Assembly (NCBI GenBank): GCA_034096865.1
Contig: JAWQFJ010016461.1
Coordinates: 16,001 to 80,000, forward strand
Origin: Theodoxus fluviatilis
Lineage: Eukaryota > Mollusca > Gastropoda > Cycloneritida > Neritidae
Reading direction: 5' to 3'
Length of the DNA: 64,000 nt
The position numbers and the translations under genes were made by a program. Under the pieces are notes generated by a model. The model saw nothing but the letters and a program-made list of their open reading frames with translations. It was not told the origin of the DNA and ran no database searches. This document shows, piece by piece, positions 1 through 46,902 of this stretch; the first letter of the stretch is position 1, and every line of letters begins with the position of its first letter.

Positions 1-1203
1 CCTGCTGTCGAGTATGGCCAATTTTGAATTATCCCCGAGAAAGGCATTAAACACGATAATTTTAAGAACAGAATGACAGAACTCACTGTCAAAATTCTTT
101 AGGCGTGTACATTGCAAATAAAACGAAACTGCAGTGTTTTCGGAAGTGGTGATTCAGACCTCAGTGCATTAGTAATGCAATATTCTCTCGAAATCGATTG
201 AAAAAATAATACCGGTGCAACCGGAGATGCGAAATGTCAATTTCATACTCATCAATATTCAATAAATGTATATGAGGTTTCTAACATTTCGATGTGCTCA
301 CAAGGCTTCTAATATTGAATGAAAGGAGGTCTCGGTGCGGGAAGAGTTGTTGCAGCCGTCAACAATAGCCCGTACTACTGCTTGTCATGTGCATGTCAGA
401 CTTTAGCGTCAGAAAATTAATTTGAGTTCTTAATGAATATTTTTCAAGTATATAGATCGCATGAGACCATCAAAAATCAAAATAATATTTTAAAACTTTT
501 CTGATCGATATTTATCCGCCAACTCGCTGTGTGCTAATTCATGGCTGCGAAATGTGTGAAGACGATGGGTATTCCTACAACTGCAGGACGGAACTAGTAC
601 TGTCGAAAGAAACAGTTGTCATTTCGAGTTCTTCCAAGGTATTCATTTTCATTTTACGGGTTGATGTGGGGTGGAAAAAACGCGATGACTCGTGTCTAGT
701 ATGCGAAACTTAAATCGTCGCTGGGTTTAGATCTGTTAGGAACTGGAAATTGAGGGGGAGCGAGTCGACACTTCGGTCGACATCCTCCTCCTGTTGAGAT
801 TCTTGAGTACACTCCCTAAAGTGACAAGGCTTGAATTCGTTGTCTACCCTTACCGTAAACACAGAGTAAATGTTTCGTGAACCTTTGATGGCAGTCAATA
901 TATCACTTTGTGCTCCCGATCTTTGATCGAGGGTCGAGACAGTGGTTCTACGTGTCACAGTTTTGTTTGTTTACTTCCACGAAATCCATGAGGTGGTGTT
1001 TTTTCACCCTTGTCACGTACCAGAGCCGACAAAGTGCAGTTGTCAGTAAACAAAATGCCTTGACTAATCTTTCTGACCATTGTTTTTTTTTCACCATCCT
1101 TACTAATCACCTAAATCTACTTTAAGGGGAAAGTGACTTATTCAGTGTCCTCTCAGCTCTCCGACTCCTTTGCCTCATGGTAGTGCTGCTGCTGATAGTA
1201 ATA

Positions 1204-1204
1204 A

Positions 1205-1268
<64 letters not shown>

Positions 1269-1269
1269 A
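1204..1269. repeat. Trinucleotide microsatellite (GAT/ATG then GTG)
   Basis: About 18 uninterrupted triplets, changing from ATG to GTG at the right end. Confidence 0.95.
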
Positions 1270-1455
1270 TCTTTGGTACCCACCTCCATGCAGTTTGTTT
1301 TTGGGAGAAAAATGTCAGCACAACCAAAACCATGGTTGAAAATGCATTGATGTAGAACCTGTTCTCAGACAGATATTATCATCCGAAGGAGAAAGTTGTG
1401 TTGAAAACCTGGATTGTTGATGAATTTTGAAACAAATTTTTCAGAACTGAAGAAA

Positions 1456-1546
1456 TCCCCCCCCCCCCCCCAACCACCACCACCCCCGCCCACCCCCCCA
1501 CCCCCACCCCTCCCCACCCCCCACCCCACCCCCGCCCCTCCCATTT
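1456..1546. repeat. C-rich tract
   Basis: A homopolymeric C run followed by CCACC-type low-complexity sequence. Confidence 0.9.
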
Positions 1547-3775
1547 GTTTAGGTGCTTTCCCAGTCCTATTAAAAGGAAAGTAGCTACACCAACACTAGT
1601 ATTCCTGCTAATGTCAGATCACCCAGTCAAATATGTCCATAGAACTTAAACAACTTTTATAAATCTAGACCACTTTCCATTTTCCTAGATATGTTGCTGA
1701 GCATTTTGATTGAAAGACATGTTATAATGATGTAAGAAATATACTGATTGTGATTGTTTTTAAGAATATAGAAAGTGGTTAGACTGATAAAAGTTGTTCA
1801 GGTACTGTCGACCTATCTGACTGGGAAACCTGACATCAGCAGGTACACTTTTGCTTCCTGGAGTACCGCTGGCTACCGGCGAATCAATGAGCTTAATCTG
1901 AGTGCTTGCAACTTTAGGCTGCCTCTTCCTTGTTTTCTTAATCACATTACAGACCTCAACACATTCAAAAAGCAAGAAATTAAGAAACTGTAATGCATGC
2001 ATTGTCTGAAGTAAAGTTGTATGAAGAGTGATAAAATTTAGGATTTTGCTAAGGCAGTAATTAAACATGAACAAACTCAAAACTAAGAAATTTCACAAAA
2101 CAACATTCTGGCATTAAATGACAATAAACTGTACAGTACTGAGTAGTCATTGAAATCAGTCCAGCTGACTAGAACACAATAGAGTCATGTTAGTACCAGT
2201 TTAACATAAACCGATTCAGAACTGACAAGGAAACTTCACAAACATATGGCTTTAATAATAAGCTTTCTGGAACAAAATTGCACAACTATCAATTATAGTA
2301 GAACTTGAGAATAGAAGTAGTTATAAAACGATCTCTCTGCCTTACTGTCATCTTCTGATAGTAATATCAATGTGCTAACAAAATGCTTCTTTTCAGATCT
2401 TGCTGTTCTCCTCCACCCACCACCCCTCCCCAACCATTCTCTTTATCTGTTATTACCTGGTGGTGGTTTACTTGCATTGCTCATGCACACAACAAACATA
2501 TCCATTTAAACTGTTGGTCAAGAATGCTCTAATTCAATTTTGAGCTTTTTGCAAATGAAGTTAAAAAATGACTGAAACTTGCGGCTTCTTAACACGAAAT
2601 GAGAAACACTGTGGCAGATGGCATGACCACAGACTCTACGACAGTAACAGTGACCATTCACCACAAAATGAGTAAGTCACCTCAGGCTGCTTTGTGGTAG
2701 AGGCCAATATTGTTATAGAGGTGATGGGTAGATGATTTCGAGATTTCACTTCATACGGCATCAACCACCATTCCTCCACACCCTCACAATATAAAATGTG
2801 GGAAAATTGCTCCAAGTACCCAAAATATACCTCTGTTCAAAGCATCACAAAAAATCATCCTTTGGGAGCCTATCTCTCCATCATCCCAGAAGATCAATCC
2901 GTCGAGTTCACACGGATAGAATAGGCTGCCTTCCCGCTCTTTGAAAGGAATCATTTCAGTAGCTAGAATGTCTGAATCAGCCCATTAAAAAGACAGAAAA
3001 GAAGGTGTATACTCGTTTTCAAACATCAGGTTTTTCTCTCCTCATACACCATTGGCTCATTTTATCGCATGATTACCAACAGCCAATCAGGTGGCAACTT
3101 TCATGAACCAGTTGGACTAATAACGCATTCAGTAGGCTGGGAGGGAACATAATGATAGTAGTGTGGAATTCTTATGGAGTCTGCCTCTGGAGCAACATAT
3201 TATAGCCAAATTATGTCTAAATAATAAATTATCAGATCACCGTCGTGAGTGGTCAAAATTTGTACAAAATCGACTCGTGGTTGCTAAGGAAAATTTTACT
3301 TTGAACATCAGCAATGTTTAAACCATGTTTTCTCAAAATTGCCCAATTTGGGGATACTGTGTTTGAGTTCACATAACTCAGCGACCAATACTTATCTTGT
3401 CAAATGATCTTCACCATTTCGTAGTGTGGAAAAATACAACAAGAAAATAAAAAGTGAAAATCATCCAAAGGTGACTTTATGCTCATTTTATGGTGGAGGG
3501 TCACCTAAGTAGTGTCCATGATTTGACAGTTGATATTAAGTCACAGACAACAGAATATAGCATTGAAGTGCTTCAATTTTTTTACTCGCCTATTGGGCGA
3601 GTGACTACAGTTTTAAGTCACCCGACAAAATTTGAACTCTCTATGGGTGACTGGGTGAGTGGGTTTGAACACCCCTGTATACACACCTAGGATTAAAAAA
3701 ATACACCAACTGATCAAGTTCTAAGTAATAACTAATATCAGTCACAACTACATTGTTTTGTAATTTAGAACTCTT

Positions 3776-6150
3776 ACCCCACCCCTCACCTGTCCCATCC
3801 CATCCCACTCTACCCCACCCCTCACCTGTCCCATCCCATCTCATTCTACACACACACCCTCACCTGTCCCATCCCATCCCACTCTACCCCACCCCTCACC
3901 TGTCCCATCCCATCCCACTCTACCCCAGCCCTCTCCTGTCCCATCCCATCCCACTCTACCCCACCCCTCACCTGTCCCATCCCATCTCATTTTACACACA
4001 CACCCTCACCTGTCCCATCCCATCCCACTCTACCCCACCCCTCACCTGTCCCATCCCATCCCACTCTACCCCACCCCTCACCTGTCCCATCCCATCCCAC
4101 TCTATCCCACCCCTCACCTGTCCCATCCCATCCCACTCTAACCCACCCACCCTCACCTGTCCCATCCCATCCCACTCTACCCCAGCCCTCCCCTGTCCCA
4201 TCCCATCCCACTCTACCCCACCCCTTACCTGTCCCATCCCATCCCACTCTATCCCACCCCTCACCTGTCCCATCCCATCCCACTCTATCCCACCCCTCAC
4301 CTGTCCCATCCCATCCCACTCTACCCCACCCCTCACTTGTCCCACCCCATCCCACTCTAACCCACCCACCCTCACCTGTCCCATCCCATCCCACTCTACC
4401 CCAGCCCACACCTATCCCATCCCATCCCACTCAACCCCACCCCTCACCTGTCCCATCCCATCCCACTCTACCCCCCCCCCCCCCTCACCTATCCCCTCCC
4501 ATCCCATCCCACTCTACCACAGCCCTCCCCTGTCCCATCCCATCCCATCCCATCCCACTCTACCCCACCCCTCCCCTGTCCCACCCCATCCCATCCCAGT
4601 CCCATCCCATCCCATCCAACTCTACCCCAGCCCTCCCCTGTCCCATCCCATCCCATCCCACTCTACCCCCCCCCTCACCCCATCCCATCCCACTCTATCC
4701 CACCCCTCACCTGTCCCATCCCATCCCACTCTACCCCACCCCTCACTTGTCCCACCCCATCCCACTCTAACCCACACACCCTCACCTGTCCCATCCCATC
4801 CCACTCTACCCCAGCCCACACCTATCCCATCCCATCCCACTCGACCCCCCCCCCCTCACCTGTCCCATCCCATCCCACTCTACCCCCCCCCCCCCCCACC
4901 CCTTCCCCATCCCATCCCATCCCATCCCACTCTACCCCAGCCCTCCCCCGTACCATCCCATCCCATCCCATCCCACAATACCCAACCCCTCACCTGTCCC
5001 ACCCCACCCCATCCCACTCTACCCCCCCCCCCCCCTCACCTATCCCATCCCACTCTACCCCAGCCCTCACCTGTCCCATCCCATCCCATCACACTCTACC
5101 CCCCCCCCCCTCACCTATCCCATCCCATCCCATCCCACTCTACCCCAGCCCTCCCCTGTCCCAACCCATCCCATCCCATCCCACTCTACCCCACCCCTCT
5201 CCTGTCCCACCCCATCCCACTCTACCCCAGCCCTCTCCTGTCCCATCCCATCCCACTCTACCCCAGCCCTCTCCTGTCCCATCCCATCCCACTCTACCCC
5301 ACCCCTCTCCTGTCCCACCCCATCCCACTCTACCCCACCCCTCTCCTGTCCCATCCCATCCCACTCTACCCCACCCTTCTCCTGTCCCATCCAATCCCAC
5401 TCAACCCCACCTCTCTCCTTTCCCATCCCATCCCACTCTACCCCACCCCTCTCCTGTCCCATCCCATCCCACTCTACCCCACCCCTCACCTGTCCCATCC
5501 CATTCCAGTCTACACCACCTCTCACTTGTCCCATCCCATCCCACTCTACCCCCCCCCCTCACCTGTCCCATCCCATCCCACTCTACCCCAGCCCTCACCT
5601 TTCCCATCCCATCCCACTCTACACCACCTCTCACTTGTCCCATCCCATCCCACTCTACCCCCACCCCCCCCCCCTCACCTGTTCCATCCCATCCCACTCT
5701 ACCCCAGCCCTCACCAGTCCCATCCCATCCCACTCTACCCCAGCCCTCACCTTTCCCATCCCATCCCACTCTACACCACCTCTCACTTGTCCCATCCCAT
5801 CCCACTCTACCCCAGCCCTTACCTGTCCCATCCCATCTCATCCCACTCTACCCCAGCCCTCACCTGTTCCATCCCATTCCAGTCTACACCACCTCTCACT
5901 TGTCCCATCCCATCCCACTCTACCCCAGCCCTTACCTGTCTCATCCCATCTCATCCCACTCTACCCCAGCCCTTACCTGTCTCATCCCATCTCATCCCAC
6001 TCTACCCCCCCCCCCCCCACACACACACACACACATACCTGTCCCATCCCATCCCACTCTACCCCAGCCCTTACCTGTCTCATCCCATCCCATCCCACTC
6101 AACCCCACGCCTCACCTGTCCCATCCCATCCCACACTACTCCACCCCTCA
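3776..6150. repeat. 36-bp minisatellite, about 65 units
   Basis: Units built from CACCTGTCCCATCCCATCCC followed by ACTCTACCCCACCCCT. The period of 36 (12 codons) keeps long frames open on both strands: 821 codons on + and several of 70-147 codons on -. Several units have lost or gained CATCC pentamers or expanded C runs. The + strand has almost no G except in the CTGTCC block. It lies upstream of the first MIB2 coding exon, probably within a 5' intron or the promoter region. Confidence 0.95.
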
Positions 6151-6250
6151 TCCATTGGCCCTCAGCAACTACTGTGTCATGCTACTCAGAATGCTCTAAA
6201 AGCCATAGTCTGATGTAGCTCTAATGCCCTCTCTAGCTGCACAGGACCGC

Positions 6251-6364
6251 GCTCCTGGCAGAGCTACTGGAACAAGCCCCATGAGTCCAGCTAGCATGGG
6301 CTCCACCTGAAAAGGGGATTATCAAGTGACGCCAGCCAAACATTGCCCTCATACAGTACAATGA
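6251..6364 (+). mobile_element. SINE-like copy (tRNA-related head?), copy A
   Basis: Shares blocks with 13980-14106 and 54361-54450: GAGCTACTGGAA, a central GTCCAGC, GGNTCCANCTGA, AGGGGAT, and CCTCATACAG toward the 3' side. The first and third blocks sit where tRNA A and B boxes would be. It ends about 80 bp before the exon 1 acceptor. Confidence 0.5.
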
Positions 6365-6463
6365 CACCAAAAAATGTGAGTATTTGGAGTAAAATATTTT
6401 TATATTTATTGTATAAAATGTTGTATTGGCATCTTTTTGCAGGTGTGGTGTGGTGAGGGTGCG

Positions 6464-38808
<32,345 letters not shown>

Positions 38809-41211
38809 CAGCCTTGGCAGCCCCAGAGGAGAGAGGGAGGTTCCTAGTGCATCCACTGTCTTGTGGCAGCTTTGGTGTACACATGTGCTTGTGTGTTCAG
38901 CATTTGGTGTACACATGTGCTTGTGTGTTCAGCATTTGGTGTACACATGTGCTTGTGTGTTCAGCATTTGGTGTCGGCTGCAGTGCGCCCCTCACAGCGA
39001 GCATCTCTTGGTCACGCCTCACCGACATTTTGTTCCTATGAAGATCGGTGCTGCCTTTTCTCCCATTCTGCTTCGCAAGCATCAGTTCTTTCTCATGCAT
39101 GAGAGGTGATTTAGAAGGGTGTTTTTGCGTCAGTGTGAGGTAGTACCTGTTTTCAGTAGAGAGACTGTTCAAGCATTTGATCCTTAGGAGCAAGGGAACA
39201 TCCACTCCACCAGCTTGCCTGGGAGACCTGGATGGAGTTGATGACTTACACTTGCTGTGGAGTGTTCACTGCTTTCAAACTTTCTGGATGTCTGTGTGAG
39301 GATTGGACTAAACATTTGAAATACATTGTCGAATTTACTTTGCCAAACTGGGACAGTGCCAAAACTTATCTTGCCCTCATAGTGAAACTCCACCCCCTAA
39401 CAGAGGACTTCATAGAACTTGCATGGAAAAAAAACCCTGAGAAAGATGTCAGACATTGCTTGTTTCCTTGGACAGCCATGTTTGTGTGTCGGAGTGCATG
39501 TCTCCGCCTTTTTCCCCTGGCTGCTGTGACCAGGACAGAAGATAGAAAATGTGGGTGCTGATAAAACACACACACGTTAGTTTTCTGGCATGCCTTCACA
39601 AGCATGCAGGCACTTGTGCACATCCAAACAAAACATGCATGCACACACATACATACACTTGCCCCCCCCAAAAAAAACAACACACACCTGATGACATACC
39701 CAAAAGCAAAGACACACTTTTGGCTATTGGGGTCTACTCTTGAAGACTTAGATCTGCACATATCAACTGCAAGCATATGTACAGAGGCACATACAGACAT
39801 CTATGCACACTTAGAGGCATATATGCCTCACAATTTACACATGAGTACAAGTATGTGTTATCTGGCATGCCAAACTGAGTGATGCAAAGATTGGTTCTTT
39901 AAAGATAACTTTACAGGACTTTTCTCCTCTCAGTACTGTAACCTTTACAAAGTAAAACTTTTTCGTGGAGTTGGCAAGAAAATGTGTCAAATGGCCAATC
40001 TTTTTCCACAAGATACATGTAGTGACTGCGAAATGAAAGTACCAAAGAAATAGTCAAGGCTTGCACCTCGTATGTGCTCATCTGTGACAAAACCCCCAGG
40101 AGGATGAGTTAGTAGGTGATATTCTGGTCTTGTTCTGGGAAAATGGCTGTTGAGAAATGCAAGTAAATCACATCAAAAGTCATTGAGGTGTTTTTCTTTC
40201 ATGTTTTGTAGCAATACCCTTCACATTGTGAGTATGAGCATGTAAAGGCCCTGTCTATTATACAGTACATGCCTGCAAATATAGCAGTGTGACCAATTTA
40301 TTTTCTTGGCAAGACTGTTGAAAATATTCACTCAAGGAGAACTGCTGTTAGCAGTTGGAGGTCAGACGAGTCTCATGCGCTGTGTGAACATGCACTTACA
40401 CTGTCTGTAAGGACAGGCCCCTGTACGGCAAGCTGTCCGGTGATGGAGCTAGCCTTCTGTTTCACCCCTTGACTGATTTGCCTTCAAGTGCTGCCCAACT
40501 ACTTGAATGACTGACAGAAGTTCTTCACTAATGTTGCTTCCTCTCTGCAGCTCAACAGAGACCATGAGTCCAGCACAGAACCTTTTATTCCTAGACATTC
40601 TAGTTTGCTTAAAAGTTGTTGGTCATGGGAGCTTGCTTAGAGAGTTATCAACTGGTCAGTATGCTGGGTTTTTTAAATAAATAATGCTGGCACTGAAAAG
40701 CTTTTTTCAGATTTAGTTGGTGAGAAATGGAAGCACCCCTTGCAGTGATGCAAAAGAGCGAATGACTGAAGAGGACATGGTGAAATGTGGTCCATCTGCT
40801 CTGCCTTTTTCTATCATGACAATGAATAACGCCAGTTATCAAAGTTTTCTCTGACAGTCTGGCTTGCTCTGAATCTTTGTGAGAATCAAGTGGCATTTCA
40901 GGTACTGGTCAGAAGCAAAACCAAAAAAATCTAAACAAACCCCCCCAAAACAAAAAAACAAGAAAACCCTTCACCTGTGAGGAAATCGTTCATTATGTCC
41001 TATGGGAGAAAACTGGCAGCTTCAAATTGCTGATTAGTCAAGTAGAGAAGCCGACAGATTTGTGTCCTGGGACAAAGTCCTGCGTTTACTCTGTGTGTGT
41101 GTGTGTGCGTGTGTGAGAGAGAGAGAGAGTGTGTGTGTGTTTGCATGTGTGTGAGTGCATATTGGCATGTGTGTGTGCATGTGTGTGTGCGTGTATGTGT
41201 GCACTTTTGCA

Positions 41212-41256
<45 letters not shown>

Positions 41257-44200
41257 TAGAGGAGGCATCTTGAGAGGGTGACAGGTTGTCCAAGAAAACT
41301 TATCAGTGGTTGCACTACCAAGACGGGAAGAAAATCCTACTTTTTCTCACTCCTTCTCAGTGTGCCTCCAGCGGGGACTGTGATGCAAACTTAGATGTGC
41401 CACTGACAATCTGGTGTGTCTGCAGGATCTGTAGTGCGTGTTCACTTGGGGAGTGATCTGGAAAGTACCAGCCTCATATAATCTAAATAGAGTCTATTGT
41501 CTCCAGCAATGGATGACTGATGAATATTCAGAGTTTGTGTTGAATAAGATATTATTATTATTAATGACTTTCCACTTAATGAAATGACTGCAAGATGCCC
41601 TAAATGTGTTTGCTGTGAAATAGCTTGCATTTTGAGTCTATAAGAACTGGTTGGATGAACATAATTGTGGAATTCTTTTCCCTAACCCTCTGGAATTATT
41701 AGATACACACAGCAGGCTTGATGAAATTGACAAAGAATGCAAAAAAGACTGTGTGTGTCATTCACACATTTCTTGTAGTTTTTTTAAGTTGCTCAAACAG
41801 CTTTTGGAAGTGCTGGAGGCAGAACTTGCTGGCAAGTTCATGACATTTTTCTGTCAAAATGCTCACTCTCCCTTTCCAGGTGCATAAAAAAGCCTGACGG
41901 CATGGCTGGTTTTTTCATGGACTCTGGGCAGATTTCTAGTTGTCAGAAACTGTTCTTCTTGTCTATTTGATATTTATGAACAGCTTCAGTGTGAAGGTGG
42001 ATATATAACATGACTTTTTCCAATCCCACTGCAGAATTTATGTTAGAGAAGTCTGCTGGAGTCAGTCATTTGCTAGTGGTTACTGCACACTGCTAGACTA
42101 AAGCAGCCATGGCTAGAATCTTCTCTGTGGCTCGACTACGGCAGCCGTGGTGTTCAAAGCACCGGAAATAAGTGGGGCAATGGGCTACACTATGGATTTT
42201 GGTGCCAGATGCAAATCTGTTCTGACTTCCTGTATGCCTTGTATATGACTTTTTTCAGTCTTAACTTGCATGCCTCCGTGCGGGCTGAATTTCTTTTTCT
42301 TGATGAGTTCAGTCATGCATGTTATCATCAGTAGTTGACAGTTTTAGTTCACTTGCCTGTACATAAATTGAGATTGTCTTTAGTGAAGAGCTGCTTCTTT
42401 TGTTTGTACTATAAGACATATCCCTGCTTTCTCTGTCTGTTTATTTGTGATACATATATTTATATCTCTTTTTGGATTATCTTGTCATCTGTTTTAAATG
42501 AGAATATTGTCATCTTTATTTTCCATAGAATATTATGTTGGTAGGCTTTGAATGTACCTATGTTCTGCTGTTTGTTCGTCACCAACAATACCTTGTTGTG
42601 CTTGCTTGCCCTGCCTGGGTTACACCATTTATGACTTTTTTACCCCCCACATTTAGGGAGAGTGTACATATTCGTGTAAACTATCTTTCACTGCCTTGAT
42701 TTTATTTTGTTATTTGTTTTGAAAAGTCTGTTTGTTGCTATTGTAGTCAAGTGTTCTTGCTTTAAGAGTTAGGGGTTTGCTGTGTGCATTTTGCACAGTC
42801 TTATTACAGTAACAAAACAAAACAACAGTTTGACACATTCTGCAACTTAAATAAGGGAAAATTATTCTCCACTTCTTCTGAAGCTGAAAAGTTTGTTGTT
42901 TCTGTAGATGAAGAGGAAATACTGGTGTGCCTGTCATTGTTTATGAAGTAGACTGGAACACCATAACAATTGTGGCTTTAAAAAAAAATTCATCTTGCTG
43001 TATGGAGTGTATTTGGGGGAGTGCAAAGGTCATATGTATGTAACACCTACAGGCATCATCATGGAAGCCATGGAAAGACTTGTATGTGTAACTTCCCACA
43101 TCACTTTTCTCCTCTTCTCTCTCTCTTTCCCACAATGATCTATCATCAGCTGCCCTCTCTCACACTTCCCTCTTCACACACGTGTTCAGAATTAATTGGT
43201 CAAATGATAGCCTGAGGGCTAACCTATGACCCTTGAATATAGAGCTTTGAGTTTGTGAAGGAAAACTTCTGAGCTAGCCCGCACCTTCACTGGGAAGTGA
43301 GGGACGGTATGGAAAAGGTGGGAGAGGGATAGTGTTACAAGACACTACACATTAATCATATCACGAGAGACCTCACTTGTCATTGTATAAGTTGATTATG
43401 AGATTATTTGCAAGAAATCCATTGTGGCCAACACATTGCTACCATAATGTGTGCCACCACTTGTGTATCTCTTGCACTTCAACCCAATCTAGTTCATCTT
43501 GACCAGATTTCACCTGATTCTCTCCTGTTTGACAATGTGTTTCTGTTACTTAGTGTTACTGTGTCTGCAGAAGTTGTTTCTGCAGCTTGAAATCTACATT
43601 TGTGTGTGTGTGTATATATATATCATCATACATCATATATCATGCGTCTTTCTGTCATCAGTGCCAAACATTTATTACTACTACTACCACTACTGCTACT
43701 ACTACTACCGCTACTACTACTATTACTGAAAACAGGTAACATAAACACAAATAAAGTTGGGTAAGTAATAAAACATGGCTCTAGTTATATCCACAAATAT
43801 TCCCTTTTTAAAAAATCTGGAATATTGTCACAATTTAGGTCGCCTTGAAGTACACAAGTGACATTGGACAAATGCACATCATGACGGCCAAGATTTCTGG
43901 TAAATGCCCCAAACCTTGACAAAGGGAGGGAAACCTGATCCAGATTTTGCTGCCAGTTGGTGGGTTCATCGTCTTCCTTTGAAACAATGATGCTCTTGTC
44001 GAGGTCTATGGGAGATAAAACTGTGATCACTTCTGGCAGTGCTTGCTCCCCAGTGTCCTCATGGTCCATGTGTTGCTGTCTGCTCTGCACTCCTCTATCT
44101 TGCTCTCTCTCGCTCTGTATTCTCCAGCTGATTGTGAGCTGCTCTTCATCATCATTCAAGAGTGCCCTGTTGGTCTGTGTGCAGAGTTTACGATGACCGT

Positions 44201-46850
44201 AACAAGTGTTACAAGTATGATTTGCATCTGTCTTTGTTCACTGGAACCCCATCCTGAGTCATCAAGTATGAAGGCATTACCTGTTTTTTGTTCAGTCCTT
44301 GACAGTAAAATTGATCAAAATTGAGATATTCCCACCTACCCACCCCCTTCAATGTCCAGTCTGTGCACCCTTATTGATGTATGTGTATAGTTATTACTCA
44401 TGGTTATCATCAGTCACTATTCAAATTATGTATTGTATAGGCTTTGCATATATATTTTCTCTTCTTTTTTTCAAAGACAGGGCATATTATTATGTATAAT
44501 TTTTCTGTGATGGTTAAGCAGGTGTCATGCAAGTACATGTAAACAGTTCACAAATTTTCCCTCTTTTTCTTGAAATTGCCATGCTGACAATCTGTAAACT
44601 TTCTATCACTTTGGATAAACTTTGACCAGTATGAATTATTTCTTCAGCATGGTGACTATTGCCACATTACACAGATTTGCATTGCTACCTGCTGTATGTT
44701 GTGCCTCCTAGTTGGCCTTGCAATACCCACTGTACACTTTGCACCCAATGTGATTCTTGCATCATGTCCCCTATGTCTGTGTGGATTGCCTCTAGAACTA
44801 GTTTGGACACGGATCGCTCTTGCTGCAGAGTCATGCTCTGCATGTCCTCGCACTTGAAACCTGAAGTGTGGCTTCCTGCTTGGCTCCAGTGCACACCTAC
44901 CTCTTTGTGTCCACTCTGTCTGAGACACACAGACCACTTTCAGAGTGCTGCTTCTGCACCATCAACACATTGGTTGAGTATAGAAGGGAGGAACTCAAAC
45001 CTAAGATCCTGTCCTTCTGTATGCATTTGTCTGCTGCCCACTTGTACCTGAAAATCCTACTCACACTGCCAGTTTCTATGTCGTGGTTTTAGTGAGAGTG
45101 TTTGTGTTGGTTTAGCATTTCAGTTTCACACAGTCCACTCCTCTCATTTAAATTTTTTCTTTCCTTTTTAGTATCTCCACACTAAAAAATATTACCCATT
45201 TTATTGAGTTCCATGGAAGTTTTCTGTGGTTTCCTATCTCAATATGTTGATGTTGACTATTGATTATCACCCCACAAGGCTTTGCATACACAGTGGACCT
45301 GGCAGTGTTGCAGTGCTGGTCATGCAGAGTCCCACACTGGCTTTCTACAACACACTCACCGCACTGATTCCAACCTTCCCTTGTCGGCACGAGGAACAGA
45401 TCCGATGCTGAGTGACTTCTCCCTCCCTTCAAAGCTATTCTGCAGCTGGAGTTGTTGTGCTGAAAGATAAGCAGCTTGACCCCCTATCATTTGCAGTTTC
45501 TGTGTCGTCCACTGCACTGTTTGATTGCAGATTTCAACTTGTCGAGAGGAAACACACCCTTTGTTTACTTGAATATTGGTTCTCTGTCATATCACTTCAG
45601 AACATCTTATGTTACATGTGTTGATTATGCTCATTTCATTTGAATGTTCTTGATAATATGCTTTGCACCTCCTCAACGTAAGCCAATTTGTCCTGCATAT
45701 CTTGGAGATGCACTGTGGCAGTTAGTGTAGGGTTTCTGTTTCAAAGGAGGCTGACACTTTTTTGGGGGGTTGCTGTAAAGTTTGAATCAGTCCATGAACT
45801 GCCCATGTACAAGCTGATAGTGCAAAAAGGTGTGTGCAGCTGCCTGCTGTGTCATGTGCATGTATCCCCACACTTTGGACCCGTGCCGTCTTTCCTCATC
45901 AGTGTTGGTGTTGGTTCCTTGGCAGTCTGTGTCTGTGTCTGTATCTAGTCAGTGGTGTTGGTGCCCGGCTGTGGTCGAATCGCCTTTCTAGTCATCGTAA
46001 CGTAGCTGTGGTGGTCTTGTCTTTGAAACTCACTCTTCTTGATGCCTGTATGTCTTTGTGTGCGGTGAGATCTGTTCATCATCCACCACCCACCCACCCA
46101 AGTCCCAGCTCTGCAGAGACATTCAATCTTGCATGTTGAAGGCTGCAGGGAAATTCAAGTGCTGTAATGAATCCTCATGCTAAAAACTGATTATGGCTTA
46201 CAGGTAACGACTCTTGAGACAATGATGCACATTTGTGATATTTTCCTATGTGGGTTTTACCCTTTTAAAAATTTGTTTGTTTTTGTTCTTATGGAATGAG
46301 ATTCCTGTGTGTGGTTTTTTTACTGTATGATTATGTGCGAATTTGATGTGGTTTAAAACCTACTCCTCTACTGGTCTAAACCACTTTTGTCAAATGACTT
46401 GGTACGAGGGACAGTTTGGTCTTACAGCTTTCTCTGCTTCAGTGATGAAATAGTCTTCAAAGTGATGGCTGTGCAAGATGTTTAAATTGCTAAGGACTGA
46501 AGGCCAACGGCCATCCATCTTGCAAATAACGAGTGGCTTTCATTTCATCATGATACCAAGATTTTGTACAGTTGGTCAATATATCAACAGTAGTTTTTTA
46601 TTGCAATACTTGGTTGATCAAATAATATTTTTTCACTTTCGATAATGAGATCTACATATACATTTCCTGGAGAAGTAAACTGAATAGGTCTACATATTGG
46701 AAGGACTTTCATGGAGCTGGAGTACCATGTGGAATTTTTTTTTAAATAATGACAATGCAATGATGTGTATGATATTGTACAGACAAGTCTGTGTACATAC
46801 GTTCGTTTTACTGAGATTAAAATATTTGGGAATTCAATGTTGACTTTGTC
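38809..46850 (+). other. MIB2 3' UTR and/or intergenic DNA; no other gene seen
   Basis: About 8 kb after the MIB2 stop has no recognisable protein on either strand. Candidate poly(A) signals on + are AATAAA at 40676 and 43750 and ATTAAA at 46816; the last lies just before the 18-bp minisatellite and is followed by a GT-rich stretch. The end of the transcript cannot be fixed from sequence. The region also holds TG/GA microsatellites at about 41091-41260 and a CTA-type triplet run at 43676-43727. Confidence 0.4.
38872..38968 (+). repeat. 32-bp tandem repeat, 3 units, MIB2 3' UTR
   Basis: Three near-identical copies of a 32-bp unit containing TTTGGTGTACACATGTGC lie about 65 bp after the MIB2 stop codon. 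Each unit holds GTACACATGTGC, a near-palindrome. Confidence 0.85.
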
Positions 46851-46902
46851 GTGTTAATGTAGTTGCATGATTAGATCACAAAACCTCGCTCAGCCACAGC
46901 CC

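Larger units (their letters stand above)
1..3775. other. Upstream region, no gene recognised
   Basis: Only short open frames on both strands, none with a recognisable domain. Holds a GAT/ATG triplet run at 1204-1269 and a C-rich tract at 1456-1546. The region may contain a noncoding first exon or promoter of MIB2, but I cannot point to it. Confidence 0.5.

Noticed and set aside
3753..6218. Open frame of 821 codons, repeated [12 protein letters not shown] peptide
   Set aside because: A by-product of a 36-bp minisatellite; long frames occur on both strands over the same DNA.
38809..46850. Several 60-130 codon frames in the MIB2 downstream region
   Set aside because: No domain, no conserved motif and no splice-consistent partner; lengths fit chance.
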